Shown: piece after piece, positions 56,450 through 64,000 of the stretch
Layout: each line of letters opens with the position of its first letter
Position numbering within the stretch: the stretch's first letter is position 1
NCBI RefSeq assembly: GCF_024267655.1
Contig: NZ_CP100595.1
Coordinates: 2,790,001 to 2,854,000, forward strand
DNA from: Arcobacter roscoffensis
GTDB lineage: Bacteria; Campylobacterota; Campylobacteria; Campylobacterales; Arcobacteraceae
Reading direction: 5' to 3'
DNA length: 64,000 nucleotides
Translations under genes and position numbers: made by a program
Notes under the pieces: generated by a model
What the model was told of the DNA's origin: nothing
Database searches by the model: none
Seen by the model: only the letters and a program-made list of their open reading frames with translations

Positions 56450-56830
56450 TTGAAATTAGCTTGCATTGATATAGGACTTAAAAGAATAGGAGTTGCAATT
56501 TGTGTTGGCTCAGATATTGTTACGCCACAAGAAGCAATATTGCGAAAAAATAGAAATCAAGCCTCAAATGATGTAAATGCTTTTTTAAAAGAGTGGGAAA
56601 TAGAAAAATTAATAGTTGGATTTCCAAGTGCCAGTGAAGATATGCAAAAAAGAATAAACCACTTTGTTAAACTACTAGAACTTGATATACCTTATGAATT
56701 TCAAGAAGAAAACATGAGTTCAATAGAAGCCGAAGATATGATGAAAGGCCAAATTAAATACAAAAGAGATGGAAGAGTTGACTCCCTTGCTGCAAAAATT
56801 ATACTAGAGAGATATTTAGCAAAGAACTAA
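56450..56830 (+). CDS. ruvX: Holliday-junction resolvase-like YqgF/RuvX
   Basis: A 126-residue RNase H-fold protein involved in rRNA maturation and possibly junction resolution. Motifs are CIDIGLKRIGVAICVGSDIV at the N-terminus (catalytic Asp), KLIVGFPSAS, EFQEENMSSIEAEDM and RVDSLAAKIILERYL at the C-terminus. Start codon is TTG at 56450 with AAAGGA eight bases upstream; no better ATG or GTG is available. Confidence 0.92.
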   Translation: MKLACIDIGLKRIGVAICVGSDIVTPQEAILRKNRNQASNDVNAFLKEWEIEKLIVGFPSASEDMQKRINHFVKLLELDIPYEFQEENMSSIEAEDMMKGQIKYKRDGRVDSLAAKIILERYLAKN

Positions 56831-56864
56831 TACTAAATATCTCTAAAAAATTCAAGTTTAAACT

Positions 56865-57215
56865 CTACTTTTTAGTGTTGTGAACCACAGCAATTGCTAA
56901 GCCTTGGTCATGAGTAATAGATAAATAAGACTTTTTAATCTTATACTTTTTTCTTATTTCTTTTTTGTATTTTATTTTTGGAGCACCAAGCTTTGATTTT
57001 TTGATTTTAATATCATGAAAACCACACTCTTTACCAATACCAGTACCCAAAGCCTTTGAAGCAGCCTCTTTAGCAGCCCAAAAACCAGCAGCGCTTTCAG
57101 GTCTTTTTATAAGCGCAATTTCCTCATCATCTAAAAATCTTTCATAAGCCTTTCGCCCAAACTTCTCATGCATTCTTTTTATTCTATCAACAGAAGCTAC
57201 ATCTATACCTATCAT
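56865..57215 (-). CDS. acpS: Holo-[acyl-carrier-protein] synthase
   Basis: Transfers 4'-phosphopantetheine from CoA to apo-ACP. The 116 residues show the family signatures MIGIDVASVDRIKRMHEKFG (Mg-binding Asp) and FWAAKEAASKALGTGI (Glu and Lys of the active site), with SYLSITHDQGLAIAVV at the C-terminus. Length typical. It converges with ruvX. Confidence 0.94.
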   Translation of the reverse strand: MIGIDVASVDRIKRMHEKFGRKAYERFLDDEEIALIKRPESAAGFWAAKEAASKALGTGIGKECGFHDIKIKKSKLGAPKIKYKKEIRKKYKIKKSYLSITHDQGLAIAVVHNTKK

Positions 57216-57348
57216 TATTTTAACCTATATATTCAATTTAATAATTATAGCGTTGTTTCACATAAATTATATGTAAATTATTTTATACAATAATTAATTT
57301 TATTTTAGATAAAATAAAAATAATAAAATAATATAAGGAAACAAAACA

Positions 57349-57996
57349 ATGTCAAAATTAAAAGTTGCTTTAATAACTACAGCTTTAATTACACTATTTA
57401 GTGGTTGTGCAACAGAAAGTTCACACTCTATAAAAGTACCAGAAAATAAAGTTGAAAGAGTATCATACAATGGTAAAAAGATGATGATTTCAATTGGTAG
57501 ATTTGATAATAGATCTGCATACAACAATGGTATATTTTCAAATGGTAAAGATAGATTAGGGAATCAAGCACAAACAATATTAACTACAAGTTTGCAACAA
57601 AGTGGTCATTTCTTAGTTCTTGATAGAACAAACTTAAGTGTATTAAAACAAGAAAGTAACTTTTCAAAAGTAAATCAAAATATAAAAGGTGCTAAATATG
57701 TTATTACAGGGGATGTAGTAGAATTTGGTAGAAAAACTGTAGGTGATCACCAGTTTTTTGGAATACTAGGAAAAGGTAAAAAACAAGTGGCTTATGCAAA
57801 AGTTAATCTAAATGTTATTGATGTTAGTACTACTGCTGTAGTATATTCATCTCAAGGTGCAGGAGAATTTGCATTATCAAATAGAGAGATTATTGGATTT
57901 GGTGGAACAGCTGGTTATGATGCAACTTTAAATGACAAAGTTTTAAGTTTAGCAATTAATGAAGCAGTAAATAACTTAACAAAAAAAGTTCATTAA
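57349..57996 (+). CDS. CsgG-family lipoprotein
   Basis: A 215-residue outer-membrane/periplasmic lipoprotein. The signal LITTALITLFSGCATE ends in a lipobox with Cys20. A CsgG-like curli-assembly fold follows: KKMMISIGRFDNRS, LTTSLQQSGHFLVLDRTNL, AKYVITGDVVEFG and AYAKVNLNVIDVSTTAVVYS. It is the first gene of a three-gene lipoprotein cassette (CsgG, DUF4810, DUF799). Such cassettes are widespread in Proteobacteria-like Gram-negatives; their joint function is unknown to me. Confidence 0.88.
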   Translation: MSKLKVALITTALITLFSGCATESSHSIKVPENKVERVSYNGKKMMISIGRFDNRSAYNNGIFSNGKDRLGNQAQTILTTSLQQSGHFLVLDRTNLSVLKQESNFSKVNQNIKGAKYVITGDVVEFGRKTVGDHQFFGILGKGKKQVAYAKVNLNVIDVSTTAVVYSSQGAGEFALSNREIIGFGGTAGYDATLNDKVLSLAINEAVNNLTKKVH

Positions 57997-58009
57997 AAAG
58001 GTATTATAA

Positions 58010-58366
58010 GTGAAATATTTTATTAATACTTTTATACTAGGTAGTTTAGTAGTTTTACTAACTGCTTGTGGTAGTAATGCTAATCAAACTATTTATCATT
58101 GGGATAAAGCTTATATTGATTCTGTATATGAATCATTAAATGAAGAAGGTGATATAAATACACAAATCTCTAATTTAGAAAAAATAATACAAGATAGTTA
58201 TACAAATAAGAAAAAAATTGCTCCTGGACTATATGCACAATTAGGACTTTTATACTCTAAAATTGGAAATAATTCTAAATCAATAATGAATTTAGATAAA
58301 GAAATGGAAATGTTCCCTGAATCAAAACAGTATATTAGTTTTTTAAAAAATAAAGGGGTAAAATAA
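58010..58366 (+). CDS. DUF4810-family lipoprotein
   Basis: A 118-residue lipoprotein from GTG 58010 with AAAGG upstream. The signal FILGSLVVLLTACGSN contains a lipobox Cys. A short TPR-like helical domain follows (NTQISNLEKIIQDSYTNKKK, then GLYAQLGLLYSKIGNNSKSI). It overlaps the DUF799 gene by one base, which places it in the CsgG-DUF4810-DUF799 cassette. Confidence 0.85.
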   Translation: MKYFINTFILGSLVVLLTACGSNANQTIYHWDKAYIDSVYESLNEEGDINTQISNLEKIIQDSYTNKKKIAPGLYAQLGLLYSKIGNNSKSIMNLDKEMEMFPESKQYISFLKNKGVK

Positions 58367-59031
58367 TGAAAAATATTTTTACTATTGTATTTTCAATTAC
58401 TATGATGATTTTCTTATCAGGTTGTGCTAAAAATCAAGAGTTATATGATTATAGTTCTTTTACTAAAAATAAACCTAAGTCTATTTTAGTTGTATTACCA
58501 ACAAATGAGTCTTTAGATATAAAAGGTAGTTCAGCTACACTAGCTAACTCAATTTTACCTTTAAGTGAAGCTGGTTATTATGTTTTTCCTCCTGTATTAG
58601 TAAATGAAACATTTAAACACAATGGAGTATATGAAGCAAAAGAAATTAGAAATGTTTCTTTAGAAAAATTAAAAGAGATTTTTGGAGCAGACTCTGTACT
58701 TTATATAAATGTTAAAAAATACGGTAATAACTACGCAGTTTTAGCAAGTAAAACTGAAATTGAATTAGAAGCTAAACTAGTAGATTTACATAGTGGCAAA
58801 ACACTTTGGAATAAAGAAACTAAATTTATCAAATCTTCTGGTGATAGTGGTGGAGGATTAATCGGAATGTTAGTTACTGCTGTAGTTACTCAAATTGTAA
58901 ATGAATCAACTGATCAAGCATATGAAGCATCAATGATTGCAAATAATATCTTATTTAGAACAAATTGCAATGATTGTATTTTATATGGAAGCTACTCACC
59001 AAACTTTAATAAAGACCTACAGCTAAAATAG
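58366..59031 (+). CDS. DUF799-family lipoprotein (GNA1162-like)
   Basis: A 221-residue lipoprotein with lipobox FLSGCAKN (Cys20). The domain has KPKSILVVLPTNESLDIKGS, SEAGYYVFPPVLVNETF and KLVDLHSGKTLWNKETKF, typical of DUF799/GNA1162. Last gene of the cassette. In Neisseria a related protein is surface-exposed, and here it may take part in envelope assembly. Confidence 0.87.
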   Translation: MKNIFTIVFSITMMIFLSGCAKNQELYDYSSFTKNKPKSILVVLPTNESLDIKGSSATLANSILPLSEAGYYVFPPVLVNETFKHNGVYEAKEIRNVSLEKLKEIFGADSVLYINVKKYGNNYAVLASKTEIELEAKLVDLHSGKTLWNKETKFIKSSGDSGGGLIGMLVTAVVTQIVNESTDQAYEASMIANNILFRTNCNDCILYGSYSPNFNKDLQLK

Positions 59032-59156
59032 CTTAAAATAACATCAACTTAAAATTATTAAGAGAGGAATTAAAATAAAACTCTCTTAATAACTAATACT
59101 TAATATCTTTTATCTTTTTTAATTATCTCAAAATCATTTTTATTGAAAATTCTATA

Positions 59157-59189
59157 ATAATATTGAATTTTCAATATTATTAGTATAAA
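59157..59189 (+). promoter_or_regulatory. Operator palindrome and -10 box of the marR gene
   Basis: ATAATATTGAA (59157-59167), a TT spacer and TTCAATATTAT (59170-59180) form a perfect inverted repeat. TATAAA at 59184-59189 follows it directly. A further TATTGAAAATTC lies at 59141-59152. The placement next to the MarR gene suggests autorepression. Confidence 0.6.
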
Positions 59190-59209
59190 ATACATCAAAA
59201 GGAACTAAA

Positions 59210-59662
59210 ATGAAAGAGATATTAAGAGAGATAGGAATGATTTCTAGATGTTTAGCCACTATTAGCGATATTGAGTTTAAAGACATACAACTGGGAAAAA
59301 ATCAATACTTATACTTAGTAAGAGTTTATGAGAACCCAGGAATTATTCAAGAAAAACTCTCCCAACTACTAAAAGTAGATAGAACAACTACAGCTAAGGC
59401 TGTTAAAAAACTAATAGAGCAAGGCTACCTTGAAAAGGTGCAAACACAAGACAATAAAAAAGAATTTAAGCTATTTTGTACTCAAAAAGGCAAAGATATT
59501 TACTCTTTTTTAGAAAAAGAAGAAAACCATAGTTCTAAAATATCCTTAGTTGACTTTAATAAAGAAGAAGAAAAAGAGCTATTAAAAAAGCTTCACTCTA
59601 TGAGAATACGTATTGAGAATGAGTGGCAAGAAATAAAAAAAGGGAAAAAAAGAGATTATTAA
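59210..59662 (+). CDS. MarR-family transcriptional regulator
   Basis: A 150-residue winged helix protein. The DNA-binding part is LSQLLKVDRTTTAKAVKKLI, followed by the wing YLEKVQTQDNKKEFKLFCTQ. N- and C-terminal helices would form the dimer. A perfect palindrome overlaps its promoter. It abuts the next gene with no gap, so the acetyltransferase is probably a co-regulated target. Confidence 0.93.
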   Translation: MKEILREIGMISRCLATISDIEFKDIQLGKNQYLYLVRVYENPGIIQEKLSQLLKVDRTTTAKAVKKLIEQGYLEKVQTQDNKKEFKLFCTQKGKDIYSFLEKEENHSSKISLVDFNKEEEKELLKKLHSMRIRIENEWQEIKKGKKRDY

Positions 59663-60097
59663 ATGAAAATTGAAATAAAAAATTTTAACGAATTAACAAA
59701 TACTGAGATTTATAATATTTTAAAAATTAGAGCAGAGGTTTTTGTTGTTGAACAAAATTGTCTTTACAACGATATTGATGATAAAGACTTAGAAGCTATT
59801 CATATGTTTATAAAAGAAGGCTCAAATATAGTTGCATATTTGCGAGTTTTAAAAAAGTGTGATGAGAAAATATCATTTGGTAGAGTTTTAGTAGAAAGAA
59901 ACTCTAGAAAAAAAGGTTATGCAATTGAACTTATTTCAAAGGCTCTAAACCTAATAAATGAAAAATGGCCTGAAAAAAACATAATTATTGAAGCTCAATC
60001 ATATCTAAAGAAATTTTACGAAAGTTTTAGTTTCAAAGCCATAAAAAGTGAGCATCTTGAAGATGGTATTCCTCATTATTGGATGGAAAAATCTTAA
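59663..60097 (+). CDS. GNAT acetyltransferase, ElaA-like
   Basis: A 144-residue GNAT protein: ILKIRAEVFVVEQNCLYNDI and DKDLEAIHMF of the ElaA type, then the acetyl-CoA loop SFGRVLVERNSRKKGYAIEL and the C-terminal YLKKFYESFSFKAIKSEHLE ending IPHYWMEKS. The substrate is unknown. Coupled to the MarR gene. Confidence 0.88.
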   Translation: MKIEIKNFNELTNTEIYNILKIRAEVFVVEQNCLYNDIDDKDLEAIHMFIKEGSNIVAYLRVLKKCDEKISFGRVLVERNSRKKGYAIELISKALNLINEKWPEKNIIIEAQSYLKKFYESFSFKAIKSEHLEDGIPHYWMEKS

Positions 60098-60163
60098 GAT
60101 ATTAAATCACAGATAAAAAATGCTAAAATATCTCAAAATAAAATGAAAAAGGTTAAGAATTAG

Positions 60164-61123
60164 ATGCAAGTATTGGGGAAAAAGCTGTTATACCTTATCA
60201 TCATGCTTTTTATAATTAGTTTGATTTCATTTATAGCTATAAATGCAGCGCCAAACTCTTTTTTTGCAAGTGGGCAGTTAAACCCTAATATTACAGAAGA
60301 GTCAATTGCTCAATTAAAAGCTATTTATGGTTTAGACAAGCCTTTATATGTACAGTATTTCTCTTGGCTTATTGCTATGGTTCAACTTGACTTTGGTATT
60401 TCCTTTGCTAGTGGTTCGCAAGTAAAAGATGAGATTTTAAGTCGAATTCCAATCACACTTATAATAAATGTGATTTCTATGGTATTTATCTTTTTCATCT
60501 CACTATATCTTGGAATAAAAGCAGCTTTAAATAAAAATAGTTTTTTTGATAGATTTACAGGACAGTTATCACTTCTTAGTTTTTCTATGCCTTCTTTTTA
60601 TTTAGCCTTGCTTTTAGTTTTAATTTTTGCTATAAACTTCGAAGTTTTACCAATAGCAGGATTACACTCAGTACCAGATGATGGAAGTTTAGCCTACTAT
60701 TTAGACTTTGCATGGCATTTAATACTTCCTATTTCTATTATAATTTTTAGTGGAATTGGAAGTTTGACTTTATATATTAGATCACTAACTATTGAGATTT
60801 TAAAGTCTGATTATATTTTCTTTGCAAAGGCTAGAGGTTTAAATAACAAACAAATATTAAGATACTATATCTTACCAAATCTATATCCACCAGTTATTAC
60901 ACTACTTGGATTATCACTTCCAGGAATCATTGGTGGTTCAGTAATACTTGAAACAATTTTTTCTATTGATGGAATGGGACTTTTATTTTTCCAAAGTGCT
61001 TTAGCTCATGACTATCCTGTTATTATGGGAATATTAATCATTGGAGCATTTTTAACACTACTTGGAAATATCCTAGCAGATTTATTCTTGCTAAAACTAA
61101 ACCCAAACTATGATGGAAAATAA
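60164..61123 (+). CDS. ABC transporter permease, DppB/OppB type
   Basis: A 319-residue inner-membrane permease of the peptide/nickel uptake family, with about six membrane helices. The N-terminal LAAIYGLDKPL-like segment reads LKAIYGLDKPLYVQYFSWLI. The EAA loop SDYIFFAKARGLNNKQILRY (about 223-242) contacts the ATPase, and GLSLPGIIGGSVILETIFSI follows. No other transporter subunit is adjacent, so partners must be elsewhere. panC follows after 23 bases. Confidence 0.9.
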   Translation: MQVLGKKLLYLIIMLFIISLISFIAINAAPNSFFASGQLNPNITEESIAQLKAIYGLDKPLYVQYFSWLIAMVQLDFGISFASGSQVKDEILSRIPITLIINVISMVFIFFISLYLGIKAALNKNSFFDRFTGQLSLLSFSMPSFYLALLLVLIFAINFEVLPIAGLHSVPDDGSLAYYLDFAWHLILPISIIIFSGIGSLTLYIRSLTIEILKSDYIFFAKARGLNNKQILRYYILPNLYPPVITLLGLSLPGIIGGSVILETIFSIDGMGLLFFQSALAHDYPVIMGILIIGAFLTLLGNILADLFLLKLNPNYDGK

Positions 61124-61146
61124 AAAATTTAATTAAGGAAACATAA

Positions 61147-61965
61147 TTGAAAGTTTTAAAAACTATAGACGAGCTACAAGAAGTTAGAAAAAATATTAAC
61201 TCAACAGTTGGCTTTGTTCCAACAATGGGAGCTTTACATGATGGACATATCTCTTTAATCAAAAAAGCAAGATGTGAAAATGAGATAGTTATAGTATCTA
61301 TCTTTGTAAACCCTACACAATTTCTTCCAGGAGAGGATTTAGATGCATATCCAAGACGTGATGAAGCAGATAAAAAAATCTGTGAGATGTGCAAAGTTGA
61401 TTATGTATTTATGCCTGAGATTTCTACTATGTATGGAAGTGAAGAGATTTTGATAAAAGCTCCAAATAAAAGCTATATGCTAGAAGGTAAAAGCAGACCA
61501 GGTCATTTTGATGGTGTTTTACAAGTTGTTTTAAAACTATTTGGCTTAGTTCAACCAACAAATGCTTATTTTGGAAAGAAAGATGCACAACAACTATCAC
61601 TTATAGAACAAATGGTTAAAAACCTTTTCTTGCCTATAAATATAGTGCCATGTGATATTGTAAGAGAAAAAGATGGACTTGCTATGAGTTCAAGAAATGT
61701 ATATCTTGATGAAACTCAAAGAAAAGACGCCTTGCTTATTTCAAAATCACTTTATAGTGCTGCTTCACTTATAGCAAAAGGTGAATTTGAAGTAAAAAAA
61801 ATAAAAGAGAAAATCCATGAAGTTATGAAAGACTTAGATGTGGAATATGTAGCTATTGTAAATAAAGAGTTTGATGAGATAGAAACAATTGAACTAAAAA
61901 ACACAGTAATTCTTGTAGTTGCAAGATTTGGGAATACAAGACTACTTGATAATATTTGGCTATAA
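61147..61965 (+). CDS. panC: Pantothenate synthetase
   Basis: Joins pantoate and beta-alanine using ATP. The 272 residues begin at TTG 61147 with AAGGAA upstream. Motifs are FVPTMGALHDGHISLIKKA (HIGH-type HDGH), VSIFVNPTQFLPGEDLDAYP, MLEGKSRPGHFDGVLQVVLK, NAYFGKKDAQQL, and KDGLAMSSRNVYL of the KMSKS-like loop. Length and all motifs are typical. Confidence 0.96.
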   Translation: MKVLKTIDELQEVRKNINSTVGFVPTMGALHDGHISLIKKARCENEIVIVSIFVNPTQFLPGEDLDAYPRRDEADKKICEMCKVDYVFMPEISTMYGSEEILIKAPNKSYMLEGKSRPGHFDGVLQVVLKLFGLVQPTNAYFGKKDAQQLSLIEQMVKNLFLPINIVPCDIVREKDGLAMSSRNVYLDETQRKDALLISKSLYSAASLIAKGEFEVKKIKEKIHEVMKDLDVEYVAIVNKEFDEIETIELKNTVILVVARFGNTRLLDNIWL

Positions 61966-62073
61966 AGCAGCAAAAAACAAATAAAAAAACCCTATTCTTT
62001 TTTCACAATTTTATTTAAATTTAAACTTTTACTAAATTTATGATAAAATTGCGAAAAAAGTAATAGGTAACAA

Positions 62074-63426
62074 ATGAAATTTACAACTCAAAATCCTGAT
62101 AAATCATTACATCTAGTATCACTTGGCTGTACAAAAAACCTTGTTGATTCAGAAGTAATGCTTGGAAAACTAAAAGATTATACACTTACAGATGATACTT
62201 CAAACGCAGATGTTATTATTGTAAATACATGTGGTTTTATTGACTCGGCAAAAGAAGAGAGTATCAATACAATTTTAAATTTACATGATGAAAGAAAAGA
62301 AGAATCAGTTCTAGTTATGGCTGGTTGTTTAAGTGAAAGATATAAAGAAGATTTACAAAAAGAACTACCTGAAATCGATGTATTTACAGGTGTTGGTGAC
62401 TATGATAGAATTGATGAACTTGTAAATGCAAAAAGATCAAACTTTACAAATGATGTATTTTTAGCAAATGATACAAATGATAGAGTAATCACAGGTTCAA
62501 ACTACCACGCTTATGTAAAACTAAGTGAAGGATGTAATCAAGCTTGTTCTTTCTGTGCAATCCCTAGTTTCAAAGGGAAACTTCACTCAAGAACTCTTGA
62601 ATCTTTAGAAAAAGAAGTAAAATCACTTATATCTCAAGGCTTTACAGACTTTTCATTTGTATCACAAGACTCTTCTTCATTCTTAAGAGACTTAGGAGAA
62701 AAAGATGGTTTAGAACAACTTGTTTCGTGCGTTGAAAAAATTGAGGGTATAAAAACTGCTAGAATCTTATATCTTTATCCATCAACTACTACTTTATCAC
62801 TTATTGATAAAATTGCAGATTCAAATGTATTTGTAAACTACTTTGATATGCCACTTCAACACATCACACCTTCGATGCTAAAAATTATGAAAAGAGGAAA
62901 AGGTGTTGAAAAACTGATTGAACTTATGGATCATATGAAATCAAAGCCAAACTCTTTTGTAAGAACTACATTTATTGCAGGTCATCCAGGTGAAACACAA
63001 GAAGACTTTGAAGCTTTAGCAAAATATATTGAAGAGTATAAATTTGATAGAGCAAATGTATTTTCTTACTCTGATGAAGAAGGAACAACAGCTTCAAAAT
63101 CAGATGCAAAAGTAGAACAAGAAATTATTGATGAAAGAGCTGATATTTTAGGTGAAATCATTGCTCAAACAACTCAAGAATCACTTGAAAAAGAAATAGG
63201 TCAAACTTTTGAGGTTTATGTGGATGGTGAGAGTGATGAACACGAATACTTATTAAGTGCTAGAAAAACTATCTGGGCTCCTGATATTGATGGTGAAATT
63301 TACATCAATGATAATGAATTAGTAGATGAAAAAGGTGAACAAAAACAGTTAGAGTTTGGGAAAATTTATACTGTAAAAGTCACAGAACTTATAGGTGATA
63401 AACTACTAGCAACTGTTATCAAATAA
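62074..63426 (+). CDS. rimO: Ribosomal protein S12 methylthiotransferase
   Basis: Radical-SAM enzyme adding a methylthio group to Asp of ribosomal protein S12. 450 residues. The N-terminal UPF0004 domain holds three Cys (LVSLGCTKNLVDSEVMLG, VNTCGFIDSAKEES, MAGCLSERY). The radical-SAM motif is CNQACSFCAIPSFKGKLHSR, and a C-terminal TRAM domain (about 385-450) follows. The S12-type rather than MiaB-type is suggested by GCTKNLVDSE. tilS starts one base after the stop. Confidence 0.95.
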   Translation: MKFTTQNPDKSLHLVSLGCTKNLVDSEVMLGKLKDYTLTDDTSNADVIIVNTCGFIDSAKEESINTILNLHDERKEESVLVMAGCLSERYKEDLQKELPEIDVFTGVGDYDRIDELVNAKRSNFTNDVFLANDTNDRVITGSNYHAYVKLSEGCNQACSFCAIPSFKGKLHSRTLESLEKEVKSLISQGFTDFSFVSQDSSSFLRDLGEKDGLEQLVSCVEKIEGIKTARILYLYPSTTTLSLIDKIADSNVFVNYFDMPLQHITPSMLKIMKRGKGVEKLIELMDHMKSKPNSFVRTTFIAGHPGETQEDFEALAKYIEEYKFDRANVFSYSDEEGTTASKSDAKVEQEIIDERADILGEIIAQTTQESLEKEIGQTFEVYVDGESDEHEYLLSARKTIWAPDIDGEIYINDNELVDEKGEQKQLEFGKIYTVKVTELIGDKLLATVIK

Positions 63427-63427
63427 C

Positions 63428-64000
63428 ATGAACTTAAACTTTAGTGCAATAAAAGAGTCAAAAAACCTCCTTGCTTTTTCAGCAGGAATAGACTCTTGCG
63501 CATTATTCTTTCTTCTTCTTAAAGAAAATATTCCTTTTGATATTGCTATTGTTGATTATAATCTAAGAGAACAATCAAAAGAAGAAGTAACTTATACAAA
63601 AAACCTTGCTAAAAAATATAATAAAAAAGTTTTCATAAAAGAAGTATTTTTAGAAGGCTCAAATTTTGAAAAAAAAGCAAGAGATATAAGATATGCTTTC
63701 TTTGAAGAACTTATCAAAGAGCATAACTACACTACTTTAATTACAGCACATCAACTAAATGATAAATTAGAATGGTTTATGATGCAATTTTCAAAAGGTG
63801 CAGGACTAAGTGAACTTATTGGCTTTAATACATGGGAAGAAAAAGAGTTTTATAAAATCTACAAGCCTCTTTTAAATACTACGAAAGAGGAACTAGAAAA
63901 CTACCTAAAAACAAATGAATTAAAATACTTTATAGATGAAACGAATAGTGATACAAAATACAAAAGAAACTATTTTAGACACAACTTTAGTGATAAGTTT
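63428..64000 (+). CDS. tilS: tRNA(Ile)-lysidine synthetase, N-terminal part (partial)
   Basis: The frame from ATG 63428 is open to the right edge, giving 191 residues. It shows the PP-loop region LLAFSAGIDSCALFFLLLKE (usually SGGxDS; here the first Gly is Ala), IAIVDYNLREQSKEE, and TLITAHQLNDKLEWFMMQFS, then RNYFRHNFS near the edge. TilS modifies the anticodon C34 of tRNA-Ile to lysidine. The C-terminus is outside the window. Confidence 0.88.
   Translation, partial: MNLNFSAIKESKNLLAFSAGIDSCALFFLLLKENIPFDIAIVDYNLREQSKEEVTYTKNLAKKYNKKVFIKEVFLEGSNFEKKARDIRYAFFEELIKEHNYTTLITAHQLNDKLEWFMMQFSKGAGLSELIGFNTWEEKEFYKIYKPLLNTTKEELENYLKTNELKYFIDETNSDTKYKRNYFRHNFSDKF

Overview
The window is AT-rich chromosomal DNA whose gene content and order point to Campylobacterota, most likely an Arcobacter-type organism. 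Signs include the rpsF-ssb-rpsR block, class II DAHP synthase, FliW, HQWRQPLN-type histidine kinases and a COG3400-type TrkA-domain protein. It appears to be one contig: a housekeeping backbone interrupted by one large mobile element. I saw no rRNA, tRNA or CRISPR array.

Backbone, left (1-10.8 kb): cysS, a BCCT betaine/choline-type transporter, a small ORF, the rpsF-ssb-rpsR operon with holA upstream, fliW facing rnr, ilvC, and a divergent polysaccharide deacetylase. The next gene is dprA (DNA-processing protein A), and it is split.

Mobile element (11067-29544, 18,478 bp): a Tn7-like transposon sits inside dprA. Its ends are TGT...ACA inverted repeats carrying repeated TnsB-type sites, and it is flanked by an exact 5-bp duplication GTTGT. 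Removing the element plus one GTTGT copy restores one 258-codon dprA frame. The transposition genes tnsA-tnsB-tnsC-tniQ run leftward from the right end. The cargo looks like defence: (a) a 1593-residue Avs/STAND-like NTPase with a DUF4297/Cap4-like N-terminal nuclease and an unrecognised 296-residue partner; (b) a lone PD-(D/E)xK-type nuclease; (c) a tightly overlapping three-gene operon encoding a putAbiC-like membrane protein, a YejK/NdpA-like nucleoid-associated protein and a RelA/SpoT-type nucleotide synthetase; (d) a frameshifted serine resolvase and an orphan 395-residue protein. Related intergenic sequences at about 12.7, 18.7 and 24.7 kb separate these modules, which suggests stepwise cargo assembly. 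The three-gene operon and the Avs-like pair are the best candidates for undescribed systems.

Backbone, right (29.5-64 kb): a GNAT/AraC pair, nhaA, murC, an aminotransferase and the TrkA-domain gene. Then comes a Tad (Flp) pilus locus (flp-tadV-tadZ-tadA-tadB-tadC-rcpC-tadE-like-rcpA, leftward, 52.2-43.2 kb), with a detached TadG-like gene at 37.4 kb. A class I cyclic-di-GMP (GEMM) riboswitch lies directly upstream of the flp pilin gene, so pilus production is probably under c-di-GMP control. A sensor kinase, a TolC-type protein, a response regulator and tgt lie between. Right of the pilus are gatC, a hidden ArsC/Spx-like selenoprotein gene (in-frame UGA at the catalytic Cys position with a SECIS-like hairpin), class II aroG, tal, serB, ruvX and acpS. 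These are followed by a CsgG/DUF4810/DUF799 lipoprotein cassette, a MarR/GNAT pair with a palindromic operator, an orphan ABC permease, panC, rimO and the start of tilS.
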